Origin: Panorpa germanica
Taxonomy: Eukaryota > Arthropoda > Insecta > Mecoptera > Panorpidae
DNA length: 64,000 bases
Direction: 5' to 3'
Assembly: GCA_963678705.1 (NCBI GenBank)
Contig: OY783208.1
Location: 16,427,782-16,491,781 of the forward strand
The notes beneath the pieces are model-generated. The model did not search any database. It saw only the letters and a program-made list of their open reading frames with translations, and had not been told where the DNA came from. This document shows positions 1-11,600 of the stretch, one piece after another (positions within the stretch are counted from its first letter, which is position 1; every line of letters starts with the position of its first letter). The translations under genes and the position numbers were made by a program.

Positions 1-135
1 TCTTTGCTCCATACTAACGCGGTGCTCTTCTCGTGCAATTTCTCGTTCTTCATCAGATAATTGACTCGCGATATTCCGTTGCCTAATTGCATTACGGCTC
101 TGCTGGGAAAGATTAGATCTTCTAGGACGCGGCAT
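1..135 (-). CDS. Helitron replicase-helicase, N-terminal 45 codons (partial)
   Basis: An ATG at 135-133 opens a frame that stays open to the left edge (45 codons). The product begins MPRPRRSNLSQQSRN and continues with a basic, Glu/Arg-rich stretch (LSDEEREIAREEHR). This is the usual N-terminus of insect Helitron proteins and parallels MPRGRRANIGRRTRH of the copies at 20835 and 52531. The Rep (HUH) and helicase domains would lie to the left of the window. The protein would drive rolling-circle transposition. Whether the full copy is intact cannot be judged. Confidence 0.8.
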   Translation of the reverse strand, partial: MPRPRRSNLSQQSRNAIRQRNIASQLSDEEREIAREEHRVSMEQR

Positions 136-775
136 AGTTATTAATATTAATACTGAATGTGCACTCGCATAAAACCACAAAAAATCACTTTTGAGACATA
201 GACAATAGCTCAAAGAGTATATAAGCACTACATATGAATAGCTTATCAAGAAATATTATAGTTATAGATAACCTATAAAAAGACATTTACACTTTTGTTA
301 ACATGTACAATAAATCTTAGGTATTATTTTCTGAAATTAAAAATTAAATAATTAATAAATAATTTACACAAATTAATGTCTAAAACAAACAAATATAACA
401 GTACCTGAACTTTCGACACATTTTACAAAAAATAAATTTCTGAACGCACACATGAATAGTTGTTATAACGTGTTGTCATGACAACAAATGTTTGACATGA
501 AATAAACAAATCAGCATTTATTGAAATGATTAAGTATCGAGTTTTCATTGTCGAGTTTTTTAAATTTCGAATTTTCATTGTTTTTAAGATGTATTATGCT
601 ATTGTAAGTGTTGTAACAAACCCGTCTTTGTTTTATATATTTTCATTGTTTTTAAGATGTATTATGCTATTCGGGGCGAAGACAAATCCAACGAATCAAT
701 AACCATGAATATTGGTTCAGCAGATCTCGAGTTATAAGTGTTGCAACAAACCCGTCTTTCTTTTATATATTAAGA
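1..775 (-). mobile_element. Helitron, 5' terminal part (runs off left edge)
   Basis: The minus strand starts with the Helitron 5' dinucleotide TC at 775-774, flanked by A (complement of t776), as expected for insertion between A and T. Within the first 120 nt it has the same order of sub-terminal motifs as the complete Helitron at 51929: a TATATAAAA run, GACGGGTTTG, TTATAACTC, a GAACC-AT-TC motif and ATTCGTTGGA. An imperfect partial copy of this end lies at 571-650 (shared TTTCATTGTTTTTAAGATG and CCCGTCTTTGTTTTATATATT stretches), so the 5' end is partly duplicated. The replicase reading frame begins at 135. The rest of the element is outside the window. Confidence 0.75.
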
Positions 776-890
776 TATTTAATTTACATTTAAAATAATA
801 TTCAAGATGGCGGCTTTACTTAACTCTTTCTGTGGAAAGCGAGCGTTATTTGAATATTATTTTAGTGAATACATAAATTTGTAATAAAAA

Positions 891-940
891 GATAAGAGAC
901 AAAGAGAGAGAGAGAGAAAGAAAGGGAGAGGGAGAGAGAT
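891..940 (+). repeat. Purine-only GA microsatellite
   Basis: About 50 bases of almost only A and G (GAGAGA runs mixed with GGGAGAGG). A pyrimidine-rich CTCTCT counterpart lies at about 1455-1530 on the same strand. Confidence 0.85.
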
Positions 941-1013
941 TTTTCTTCAACTATTTGGGACAATTTTTACCTTTTTTTTGATTTTAGTTTAAATTATTTT
1001 TATAAGTTCATTT

Positions 1014-1070
1014 GGGTCAAAACTTTGCAACCGGGTTTTAAATTATAATACCGTTGCAAAGTTTTGTCCC
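1014..1070. repeat. Long near-perfect inverted repeat (hairpin)
   Basis: The arms CAAAACTTTGCAA and TTGCAAAGTTTTG are perfect complements, extended by CGG/CCG inside and GGG/CCC outside (one mismatched base between). The AT-rich loop is about 17 nt. Function unknown; a transposon terminus or a palindrome remnant are options. Confidence 0.8.
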
Positions 1071-1560
1071 CCCGAGAAACAACTTACTAGATGCCCAGAA
1101 GACAACGCGGTTAAGTCCATTGTTTGATATTTTCTAATTTTTGTAAATTTTAATGGAACAAATAAAATTCTTTTTAATTACCGTCCAGTTCATAAGTGAG
1201 ACATCTCTTGTGCATTTAAGAGTTGTCTGCCTATTGAACCAGGTGTAGTGTTCGAAATGCTCAAACTTCGATTTTTCCAGGGTTAAATAAAATAAATTTT
1301 AAATTGTAGGCATGTTCCCTATTATTTCTATATTTACGCTATTTCAATAATTTAGTAGTAGCCTTTGGACTCCCTGTACATAACACATTAGTTTTATAAC
1401 TGGAATTTTTATTTAATGAAGATGTCGGACTAATTAAATCTAGTAAATAATTCCATTTGCTCTCTCTCTTTTTCTCTCTCTTTATGTCTCGTGGTGCTGT
1501 TTATTACATTTCTTTCTCTCCCTGTGTGTTTTTGTTTTGTGCTGTTTTATTTCACGCTGA

Positions 1561-4504
1561 TCATTTTTTTCTGATCAGCATTCGCGATGTTTTAAGGGCG
1601 ATGTGCGCACCAAAGTTGTAACCCCAGTTCATTGTCTTCCCACCAAACTCAGCCGAGTCGTGGTACACACTGTTCAAATTGCTGCAAGTAAAACATAACG
1701 TTAGAATAGTACCAATACAAAAACACAGGGTGAACATAAATGGATCAGGGTTACCAACTGACAACAACTGAATGTTGCCATGAACTCTGCACTGAAATAT
1801 ATTTTAGTCAAATTACTGAAAATCATAAATTACAAAAATCTAAATCCGCAACAAAGCGATGGGAGTTTCATTGGGTTGCTGCATATTTTTATTTCATCTA
1901 ATAAAACTGTTTTTAAACACTATATATTTCGCGAATATATTTCTAAATGTAATCTAATATAACATTTACGTAAAAAAGTTAACCTAAATATAGGACGTGT
2001 ATTAGAAAGAGTAGGACAGCTATAGAAGTTAGTGTCGCGGCACAACTACCTTAATTAGAGCAAAAGTTCTTAAATATTTTACTAGTTTAAGTATAATGTC
2101 TAATTTTCAGTTTAATAAATTTGTTGAAATTTGATAAAAATTTGAATATTTAACGGATTCATATTCCTGAACTGCCGCGGAGAAAATGTTGTAACATGGA
2201 AACGAATAATTGTGTGTTTTGTGACAGAACTCGCAGACCCGGAGTAGGAATAAGTAAACCCGTGGCCTGAAGATAATGTGTCTAGGCCCGGGCGTCCGAT
2301 GAGGTGGCAACCCTACACTCTAGAGGACCGTCACATCACGCGTCACGTGACGCAGATGCAGGTGGAGATAGTTACCTGTATGAACCCAAGGCGTACCACC
2401 AGGCTCCTTTGTACCACTCAGCACAGTTACCCTGCGACCACGTGTCCTGGTCCTTGTCGTACGTAGTGAATTTCATTCCGTCCTGGTGGTAGTTGCTGGT
2501 GACATAAGGTGGTTTGTACATGGAATCACCTGAAACATTAACAAGAACACTGCGGTACAAACAAACCAACAACTGGGCACACACAACAACAACCATCCAT
2601 TGTTAACACGTTCACGACGGGACGGGGCGACGGAGGGAGGGGGATTATTTTACAACCAATGAACAACGGGAAAACAAAACATAAAACTTTCTGTTGTTTT
2701 CAACGTCAAATAATTTAAATTTTCTACAAAAGTAAAACACAACGTGTTCCGTTCTCCGTGCTCCGTCCTCAACGTGTTAACTACATTACTTAATCAATAA
2801 TTTAACATTTAATAACACGTTCACGTCACAAAGTGTGTTATGTGTTAGGTTTATTTGTTATCAACTCCTAATACCCGGTGTTGCCCGGTTTGTCTAGTGA
2901 TGGGAGGGGGACATAATTATAAAACAATTGGGCTGTGAATTAATTTCTATTAGTTTCTTTAATATTTTTAATATTCTTACAGTCGGGATTTCGGGATTTG
3001 CAATAGTCAATCCCGGGATTAGTTATATAGTATTTCAGCAGTTAAGTTTAATGTTTTTTTTGCATTACTCCATATAACAATTACATCCATAGAAGATCAT
3101 ATTTCCAACAGCATAAAACTATATGATGTCAAAAATAATATTTTAAAAACAATTTATTATCAAATAACAAATCGGTCAATTATTTAGCAAATCAATAGAC
3201 ATGTAAAAGAAAAAACATGGCATTTGCATTTAACTTTTATTTCCTAGCCGTTGTTATTTGTTTTCCATATAAGCGCCCTCCAAGAAGGCCCGACCTGATT
3301 CAACTCTGGTACTTGGGACGTTAGCTTGTGCACAAAAACACAAAAACACAAACCTATGTAAGGACAAATGGTGCAGCTGCAACAAATGTGTGACAGCAAC
3401 TAAATGCAACTGCACAAAGTAATATTAATTGATCAAACATTGGGCTTATTGTTACAAAATGAATTATGCATTTTCCAGGATTTTTGCAATAGTTATAAAA
3501 TATTTGATTTGTGGAAATATAAGGATAATATAAGAGAGTTCAAGGATATTGATTTTGTTTTATTAAGGAATCCCAAGATTTACGGGACTAGAAATCAAGC
3601 GGGATCACGTTATTCTATCACGGAATCAACGCTACCGGAAACGACTAGACAATGACCTTGAACTTCTACCGGGCGCTGGAATTTTTTGTTTTCAATTCAT
3701 TTTTTGCAGAACATTGCATGGTTTTGTCGTAGTGCGGTTTTTGACACTTTCATTTCGCTGATGATTTTCTAGTATCTATGCAGTGCCGGATTGAGATATT
3801 GGATGCCCATGGTCTACCAGGCCCGTTAATGGCTCACTTGACGTAGAAGACTTTTGTGAATTGTTGAGGAATATCAGGATCGCACCAGTAAATTATTATT
3901 AAGTTTTATTTAATTAAGTTTAGTCTCGTGGTCAGGGTGTTCCATGTTTTAATCCGGCTCTGTATCTACGATACTTCTGATAACGTGACCTTGAAAGTGT
4001 CCAGAGTCGGATTACAGAAGATCCATCCATCTAATTAAACACCCCCCTAATGTAAAACGAATTTGTAGGCCACATGACCCACGGGAACATAAAATCAGTA
4101 CAGGAAGTCTTGCGTGTAAATTAAATATTGGACTTACCTGCGTTTCCGCTGTAATCAGCGATCGTTAATTTAAATCCCAATCCCACTGACCCAACTTTAA
4201 ACGTACTGTACCGCGCGTATCCCCTCGTTAAGTTGTGGGCCTGCAATTCCACTAGGAGTTTATGGTCGCCACATTTCGTTAACTGAAAGCACCAGTTAAA
4301 CTGTGATCACATTTCCATTTCCAGTTGACAGATGATTATGAGTTTAGTTCGGTGCAGTTGGTACTACTGAATGACACTTTACGAACAAAGTCATGACATA
4401 AGGATAAGAGCAAATCGTGACCCCACCTAGTGGATCTTCTCCAGTCCCAGCCAATGGTTTCCAGATACCGGCCCAAATCCCATCGTGTAGTTAGCATAGT
4501 TCCT
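1561..4504 (-). CDS. Fibrinogen-related domain protein, last four exons (5' end lost in gap)
   Basis: Four exons read on the minus strand with matching phases: 4504-4427 (5' end in the N gap), 4282-4138, 2529-2376 and 1681-1561 ending in TGA. Acceptors (TTTCAG, TTTCAG, TTGCAG) and donors (GTGGGG, GTAAGT, GTAACT) are ordinary. Joined they give a fibrinogen C-terminal domain. Visible blocks are GFGPVSGNHWLGLEKIH, LLVELQAHN, ARYSTFKVG, SGNAGDSM, DGMKFTTYDKDQD, GNCAEWYKGAWWY, SNLN and LKTSRMLIRK. In insects such proteins are secreted lectin-like or signalling ligands; which one this is cannot be told. Oddities: the last codon of the 4504-4427 exon reads TAG (4429-4427), and the usual Cys after WWY is replaced (WWYALGSY), so one conserved disulfide is missing. 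It may be a pseudogene. Confidence 0.85.
2530..4137. other. Intron of the fibrinogen-related gene
   Basis: AT-rich sequence between two exons. No supported coding sequence. A short open frame at 3404-3655 shows no recognisable motif. The stretches AATCCCGGGATT and CCCAAGATTTACGGG suggest an old repeat, but I cannot name it. Confidence 0.6.
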
Positions 4505-4704
4505 NNNNNNNNNNNNNNNNNNNNNNNNNNNNNNNNNNNNNNNNNNNNNNNNNNNNNNNNNNNNNNNNNNNNNNNNNNNNNNNNNNNNNNNNNNNNNNNN
4601 NNNNNNNNNNNNNNNNNNNNNNNNNNNNNNNNNNNNNNNNNNNNNNNNNNNNNNNNNNNNNNNNNNNNNNNNNNNNNNNNNNNNNNNNNNNNNNNNNNNN
4701 NNNN
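4505..4704. other. Assembly gap (200 N)
   Basis: Exactly 200 N separate the fibrinogen exon from the Helitron gene. The round number suggests an estimated or placeholder gap, so adjacency and spacing on the two sides are not reliable. Confidence 0.99.
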
Positions 4705-7700
4705 ACTATCCAGCGATTATCAACAGCGTATTTAAATTTACCGCCTCTATCAAAAAATGCAATTTTAGATTTATTGTCGCGACGCCTGTATAACGGATAG
4801 CCGTTTACATTATTTAATGTTTCTGGTTCAAATTCTTTTGGAAAGCGCTTAGTACATTCGAAATTTATCATACATGGCGATTTAGGATTAACTGTTCCGC
4901 AGGGCCCATGGACGTTACACTTTTTAATAATACTATATAATTCTGGTTCCGTTTCAATATCTGGTATTTCGGCACATACTATTTTATCAATAGCTTCGGA
5001 ATTTCTAATTTTATGCTCACTGTTTAAAATAATTAAAATATGAATATGGGGCAACCCACGTTTTTAAAATTCGACTACAGACATCATTGCTGCTACTTTT
5101 CTAAAAATGTTGACTTTTAATAAATCGTTTATTAATTCTTTTATTTTTAAATTAAACACTCGAGCAACTAAATCAGGACGATGTTCCACACGTTGATTTT
5201 CGTTTAAATTACTTTTAATTTCAGGCCATTCTGGATTACAAGTCATTGTAATAAATAAATCAGGAGAACCGAATTTTTGAACTATAGACATTGAGTCTAA
5301 GTAATTTTGTGTTAATGAGCGAGGACTTCCAACGTAAGAAGATGGTAAAATAACCATACGACCTACAGTCATGCCCTCATTACTTGCCCTATTTTGTACG
5401 TAATCCATTAAGCCACTGTATAGTTCTAAACGTAATTTTTTCTGACTATTACTATTTCTAATAAAATTTAACCGATTGCTTTCTACTTTTGAATAAGCAT
5501 CAACGATATATTGCTGAGTTAATTTACCAGCACTTAAATATGGATTAAATAAATTTGTGCATCTTAGCCGAAAACTATAAAATTGCCTATGTGTTACTCT
5601 TTTAAGTTTAGTAACATTTAAAAGGTTCTCCGAACAACCTTTTTCACCAGTTGGACACAGAAGAGGATAGATCATTGGATCGCAGTTTTCATTTAAAATA
5701 TTGATTGTATACAGATTACTGCCTCTAGGATAGACACAGATATCTCTATTACATGGGGGTAATCCATCAAGACTGGTATAAATTAATGCCACTTCATTTG
5801 TTGTAGGCAAGTTATAACGCCGTGGATCATTAGATAAGTTTTGCACAATTCGCATTTCGATATCTAATGTATTTCTATTCTCTAAAGTGGCCTTTTGTTG
5901 TTCTGCTTCTTCCACTTCCCTCATCATTTTATACGCATTAGCATAAGGATTAACATTTCTTAAAAGTGTATCTATATCCTTAAATAATTGTTCATTGCAT
6001 TCTTTATTTGCATCTACAGCCATTCTATTGATAAAAGCTTCTTCCGGATCTAATATATAAAGTTGTGAATTTTGCGGCCGTTTTCCATCTGCCGGTCTTG
6101 CTGTTGATGTTCTATGATAAATTTGACCACATATCCTAAAACAATAAGGTCCGCGTCCTGGAGGATAATCAATATTGGCTTCTAGCGAAGCAAATGCAAA
6201 TGCGCTATTGTATTTTCTAATGTTATTCATAAAATTTTTAGAGTGAGGGTGTACGCCAGACATTAATGTTTGCAGTAGCGTTGGAAAATCATTAGAAGTA
6301 GTTAAAGATACTTTTCCTTTAGAGCAGCACATAGAAAATTTCTTATCTGATGGTCGTTCATCTTTAAAATTAAATGATTTGCAAAATTGACATAACTGGT
6401 CCATTAATCCACATGTGTGTTGCGATATATCTGCAGCTTTGAAATTTTGATAAGCCACACCTAATACAGGTGCAGCTGTTGTATTGGTGTGACAATTATG
6501 TCTTTCTTCAGTATTGATTATAACATTTTCAGCATCTTTTATTTTTCTTCGTAATAATTTTATTTTAATTCTTCTGTCCTCTAGGCGTTTATTTTCTGTA
6601 GATAATTTCCTTTTATCCTTTAAAATTTTTTCTTTTAACTGTTTTTGTTTATCTAACTCGATCTCTTTAGATAGTTTTATATTATTTTTTAAAATGTTCC
6701 ACAAAAGTAAATTTTTTTGTTGCATACAATTTCTATTTAAGCGTTTTTCTCTATGCCAAATTAATTTCTTCAATCTTTGTTGTCGCTCAACTTTATTTTC
6801 ATTTTGTATTCTATTTCTTTGATTGACAATTATATTCGCCAACCTTCTTTGCTTGTCTATTTGATTTTCCGTTAACAATCTGTTTTTTTGATTATAGATA
6901 AGTTTTCGTAACCTTTCCTGTCTAGCGATTTTTTTTTCGTTCAGCAATCTTTTATTTTGATTAAATTTTAATTTTTCTAATCTTTTCTGTCTAGCGATTT
7001 GTTTTTCGTTTAGCAATCTTTTATTTTGATTAAATTTTAGTTTTTCTAACCTTATCTCTCTAGCGATTTGTTTTTCGTTTAGCAATCTTTTATTTTGATT
7101 AAATTTTAGTTTTTCTAACCTTATCTCTCTAGCGATTTGTTTTTCGTTTAGCAATCTTTTATTTCGACTAAATTTTAGTTTTTCTAACCTTTTCTGTCTG
7201 TCGATTTGTTTTTCGCTTAGCAATCTTTTATTTTGATTAAATTTTAGTTTTTCTAACCTTATCTCTCTAGCGATTTGTTTTTCGTTTAGCAATCTTTTAT
7301 TTCGACTAAATTTTAGTTTTTCTAACCTTTTCTGTCTGTCGATTTGTTTTTCGTTTAGCAATCTTTTATTTTGACTAAATTTTAGTTTTTCTAACCTTTT
7401 CTGTCTGTCGATTTGTTTTTCGTTTAGCAATCTTTTATTTTGACTAAATTTTACTTTTTCTATCCTTTTCTGTCTGTCGATTTGTTTTTCGCTTAGCAAT
7501 CTTTTATTTTGATTAAATTTTAGTTTGTTCAATCTTCTTTGTTTTACGATCTTGTTTTGTTTTAAGAATGCATTTCTTTTTACCAAATATTCTATTTTCT
7601 TTCTTATTTGTCCTTCATTTTTAGATTCCTTAGGTAACCTCTTCTTTTTACTTAATTTTACCTGTTGTAATCGACTCTGTTTCTTGCAACTTACATTCTT

Positions 7701-8612
7701 ACTTTTTTGCCGTTCACTGCTTCTTCTATTAACTGTGCATAAATCGATTTCTTCCTTGTCTTCTGATATAACTAGTTCTTCTTCTTCTGTATTTATTACT
7801 TCAACAGTTGTAGAAGTAGTTGTAGCAATATTTTTATTAACAGAATTATTTAATGATTTACCTGTTATTTCAACAATACCTATATCACCTTCAGTTTTAG
7901 CTATAATTATTGGAATAATAACACATAGATTTTCACCGTTATTACAAAAATTATAATAAATCAAATTAAATAAATCCTTCAAACATTCAAAGCATAACAA
8001 TACGGCTCGTCCTGTTTGTGGAGTTACGGATTCTCCTTTTAAACCTCTGGCATGAGAATCAAAAAGCCAAAAGTAATTATTCTGCTTGAAAATTGCAAAT
8101 GTCTGCTGACATGTTGTAATTAGGCCATTATTAAATTTGTTAAAATAGTTTTCTAATATATTGCAGGTAAATTTGTAACAATGTTCTTTACAATCGTTTT
8201 TGGTAATCATGGCATTTATATTATCTAACAAGTTATGTCTAATGGAATATTTGACATTTCCAACGGATAATTCAACATTAATATCGTCAACCGTCAACAA
8301 TCGATATGCAGCTTTTTGATAGTTAGCCAAATAGCAATTATCACCTGCATCTAAAATATAGTTTAAAACAGGTGAAGTCCATTCATGTAACGGAATGGAA
8401 GTACTAATGCATATACTAACTAACGCATTTGGGGTACATTGAACACCCCTAGACACAGAAGAATATCTTTCGCTGAATTGATTAAAATCTCCACGAATAA
8501 CAGATAGCGGTGTACTTAAAACTATCTCAGTTTTAGTTTTATGTAAATTTTTTAAACGATTTAAAGTTGTATTCTTCTTTCGCCCATATCCTAGAACTAC
8601 TTGAAAAGACAT
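4705..8612 (-). pseudogene. Large Helitron/Helentron-type Rep protein with N-terminal protease-like domain (broken, 3' part missing)
   Basis: An ATG at 8612 opens a 1182-codon frame. Residues about 40-230 look like a papain-like cysteine protease: GVQCTPNALVSI carries a candidate catalytic Cys and WLFDSHARG a candidate Asp/His pair. Residues about 350-640 are a 23-residue tandem repeat (LNEKQI.RQKRLEKLKF). From about 700 comes the Helitron_like_N region (CQFC, CCSKGKVSL, YNSAFAFAS, FITMTCNPEWPEI). The frame meets TAA at 5066-5064 where the family normally has Gln (VVEF-stop-KRGLP). It then continues in the same frame with the HUH motif PHIHIL, the HGPCG block and GYPLYRRR, up to the gap. The Rep Tyr motif and the whole helicase are not visible. 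Proteases on Helitron proteins are known for the Helentron branch; the assignment here is by motif only. Confidence 0.8.
6890..7545 (-). repeat. 69-bp in-frame tandem repeat (coiled-coil rod)
   Basis: About nine to ten copies of a 69-bp unit encode the 23-residue motif KLKFNQNKRLLNEKQIDRQ plus KRLE. Copies differ by alternation of Asp/Ala-Arg and Gln/Glu-Ile, which suggests recent unequal exchange. The frame is preserved throughout, and the heptad-like Leu/Ile spacing suggests a long charged helix. Confidence 0.9.
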
Positions 8613-11600
8613 TTTAAAATAATTATATATTTATATATATATATATATATATATAAACAAAGCAAATAAAAATTATTCTATAATATTAAATAATAATATA
8701 TTACAATAAAAAAATTATTTAAAATAACGAACCATACACCAACAGAATTAAAACTTAATTTTAATAAAATGAGATGATTCCTGAAACAACAACGTTAATT
8801 ATTAGTTTAAAATAGTATTACATATAGTCTAAATTACAATAGTTAGGCGATGAGTCATGCTTTTAAAGGTTCAGCTGTATAAAGCTACGACACATTAATA
8901 ATGCACTGTCTCACTCTTATTACTATAAAAATATATAGGAGTGAAATCGATAAAAAATTTAACAGTTATCTGCTGTGTTAGGTATAGACTGATGCATAAA
9001 CATATGTCTGTGTTTATGTTGTAAACAAATTCAAATTTGTCACATATATTTATTATAATAGATTGAACTGTCAAGTATATTGTCAAATTTTATAATATTT
9101 TGAGCATAAAGTGTGGAAATGTTTAGGTCTTTAAAATGAAAAGCATTGAAATATTTTTGAAATATATTATTTGAAAAATAATGGACGAACATTGCCATTA
9201 ACATTTATAATGCTGGTGAAGTTTAACATAAATATTGGATAATAATTTAAATATTACTTAAAGTTGCAATAGAACTACAATTCCCGATTGACATGATCCC
9301 AATTAGTCTGGATAATTAGAGTACTTTATTACAAACTTTTTTTATACACGTAGAGAACAGCAGAAATATGTAGTATGGTACAGGATAAAAATCACTGTGA
9401 GTATCAAAAAGCGTTTACTTGATGCTGGTTCGTGTAAAATTCGTAATCGTGTCAAAGCTAAGTCAGAGAATGTATATGGATTTGTTAAAGATACAGTAAT
9501 AATGCCATAATAAGCAGTTCATTTATGAGAAGCATTTTCCATGTAAGAATATATTTAGATGTATGCATCAGATGAAGATGAAGCTTTTATAAAATATATT
9601 TTGCTGTTTAATAAGTGAAATGACTTACATCAAATTTTAAAGCAGGGATTCCTTAGCCATACGTCACCGCCGAACTATCGTAATTTTGACTATATCTATT
9701 ATATCTTGGGCTTTAATAAATAGCATCATAACATTAAAAAGTTTAATTATGTACAGGTAATATCTGAATATACCTATAATCAAGTAATGGGTTGCCATTA
9801 TTAAAAGTGAGAAAAAAGCAACCACAACAAAAGATCCAACCTCTTTACTGTGTAATTGAATATGACCATGATATTTTGATAAATTAATTCAGTAATAGTG
9901 AGTCAAAAGGTTTAGAGAATCTGTCAAGGTATATCGCCTTCATGCTTAGAGAAACGGAGAAACTAATATGCAGTTCTGATTATACTGATCCTCTAATTTG
10001 TGAGTAGTTCATGTATCCGAGGAAGGGTTAATGAAACCAACAAATGATTTTTTAAGTAAATGTAAAAGAAACCAAAATATACAAAAAATTTAATGGATTT
10101 CATCAGCTGAATGGTCACATCAGCAGTCATTGAGTATTTCAGGTTTACACACATAATATACAATTTGGAAATTAATATTCATATTACAGTTTTTTACTTT
10201 TACAACTGCATAACAATTCGCATGTTATACAGTTGTTATTAATTTATTTTAACATTCAACATAACATTAACTTTTAGATTCAACATTCAAATTTCTGGAA
10301 AATGTCAAATTATAAATTTCTTAAAACAGCTATTAAGTAATTTATTTACTCTTACTTAATATTTTTATAGTTGATTCAAAACACATTATCGAGTTGAATA
10401 AACTGTATCAAATATCTTTCCAAAAATATTTAAATGTTACATGTAATTTGGGACAGATATTTTAACTATGAGATATATATATATTTAAATTATATTTACA
10501 TAGCATTACATCTATATCCATATAATCAACAATATTTTATCAAAAAGAAATTCAAATGTCGGTTAATATGTTATAAAATGAACAATATAATACATTTTGA
10601 CATTAAATAATATATATTTAATTAAATAAAAGAAAATACCTCTTTTGAAATGTATCATAAGCACAAGTTTTCACTTAAATTATTATGTATATACTTTCAA
10701 ATAAATTTATTAAAAGTATTTTTCATATAAGTAAATAAACAATTACAATTCTATCAACGATCACTGTTTAACAAACTGTATAGTTGAGTTCAATTCTCAG
10801 AAGTGAGCTCTTAATGCAAACTGACAAAAATATACTTTTGACATATTAAAAATGCCGCGTATTTTTAAATAATTTTTAACGATAGTTTTATTTTAAAAAC
10901 AAATGCAGTGAATCATTATATATATTTGGATAACATAAAATAACACACTTGAAATAACTAAACATATATTACAAAATTCTAATATTCCATATAAATAATT
11001 AAAATGTTAGAAGGTTCTGTTAAATTATTAAAATCATCTAATACATACATCTTCATTTACTAAATAAATAATATAAATTTCATTATTAAGTAACAATTCA
11101 AACAAAACATGTTGGAAAAATCTAATAAGAACTATATCTATAAATTTTTTTGTGAAACTATAAGATGAATTAAATACAAGTATTCCTTATAAACTATTTA
11201 GTTACTTATTCTGAATCATTAATATTATTAATAAGTAATGTAACAACATGAATTTATAAAATATGAGTTTGAATTTATTAAATATATACATTTGTGTATC
11301 AATACATCAATATACATCTGTAAATTAGTAGCAGTAGTAATTTAACAATTCAAACAAATTCATCTTCATTATAACAGTGTTTAAATATAGTATTTTTTAT
11401 TTAATTTTGAAGATATTATTCTCTTTTCTGAAACTGAATATCGATCATTCAATTCATTAGTGAAGTGATTCTTCTCAGAAAAGTTAGAATCACAAATATC
11501 ATTGATAAGTATAACTTGTTGAATACTGCTGCAATCATACAACTCGAATATTGTTATCATAGTTATATCAAAACTCAGTAAAGTATGAAGTATAAAACTA

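Larger units (their letters stand above)
776..1560. other. Non-coding AT-rich stretch
   Basis: No gene seen. It holds the purine-rich run (891-940) and the long hairpin (1014-1070) listed separately, and a CT-rich stretch at about 1455-1530. Confidence 0.6.

Noticed and set aside
3404-3655. Open frame of 83 codons in the fibrinogen-gene intron
   Set aside because: No motif, no splice signals, low-complexity surroundings; most likely chance.
6890-7545. Regular 69-bp repeats, considered as a CRISPR-like array or satellite
   Set aside because: Units are contiguous without spacers and encode an in-frame protein repeat in a eukaryotic gene.
7525-7956. Plus-strand open frame of 143 codons opposite the Helitron gene
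   Set aside because: Antisense shadow of the Lys/Gln-rich repeat; Phe/Leu-rich product with no support.
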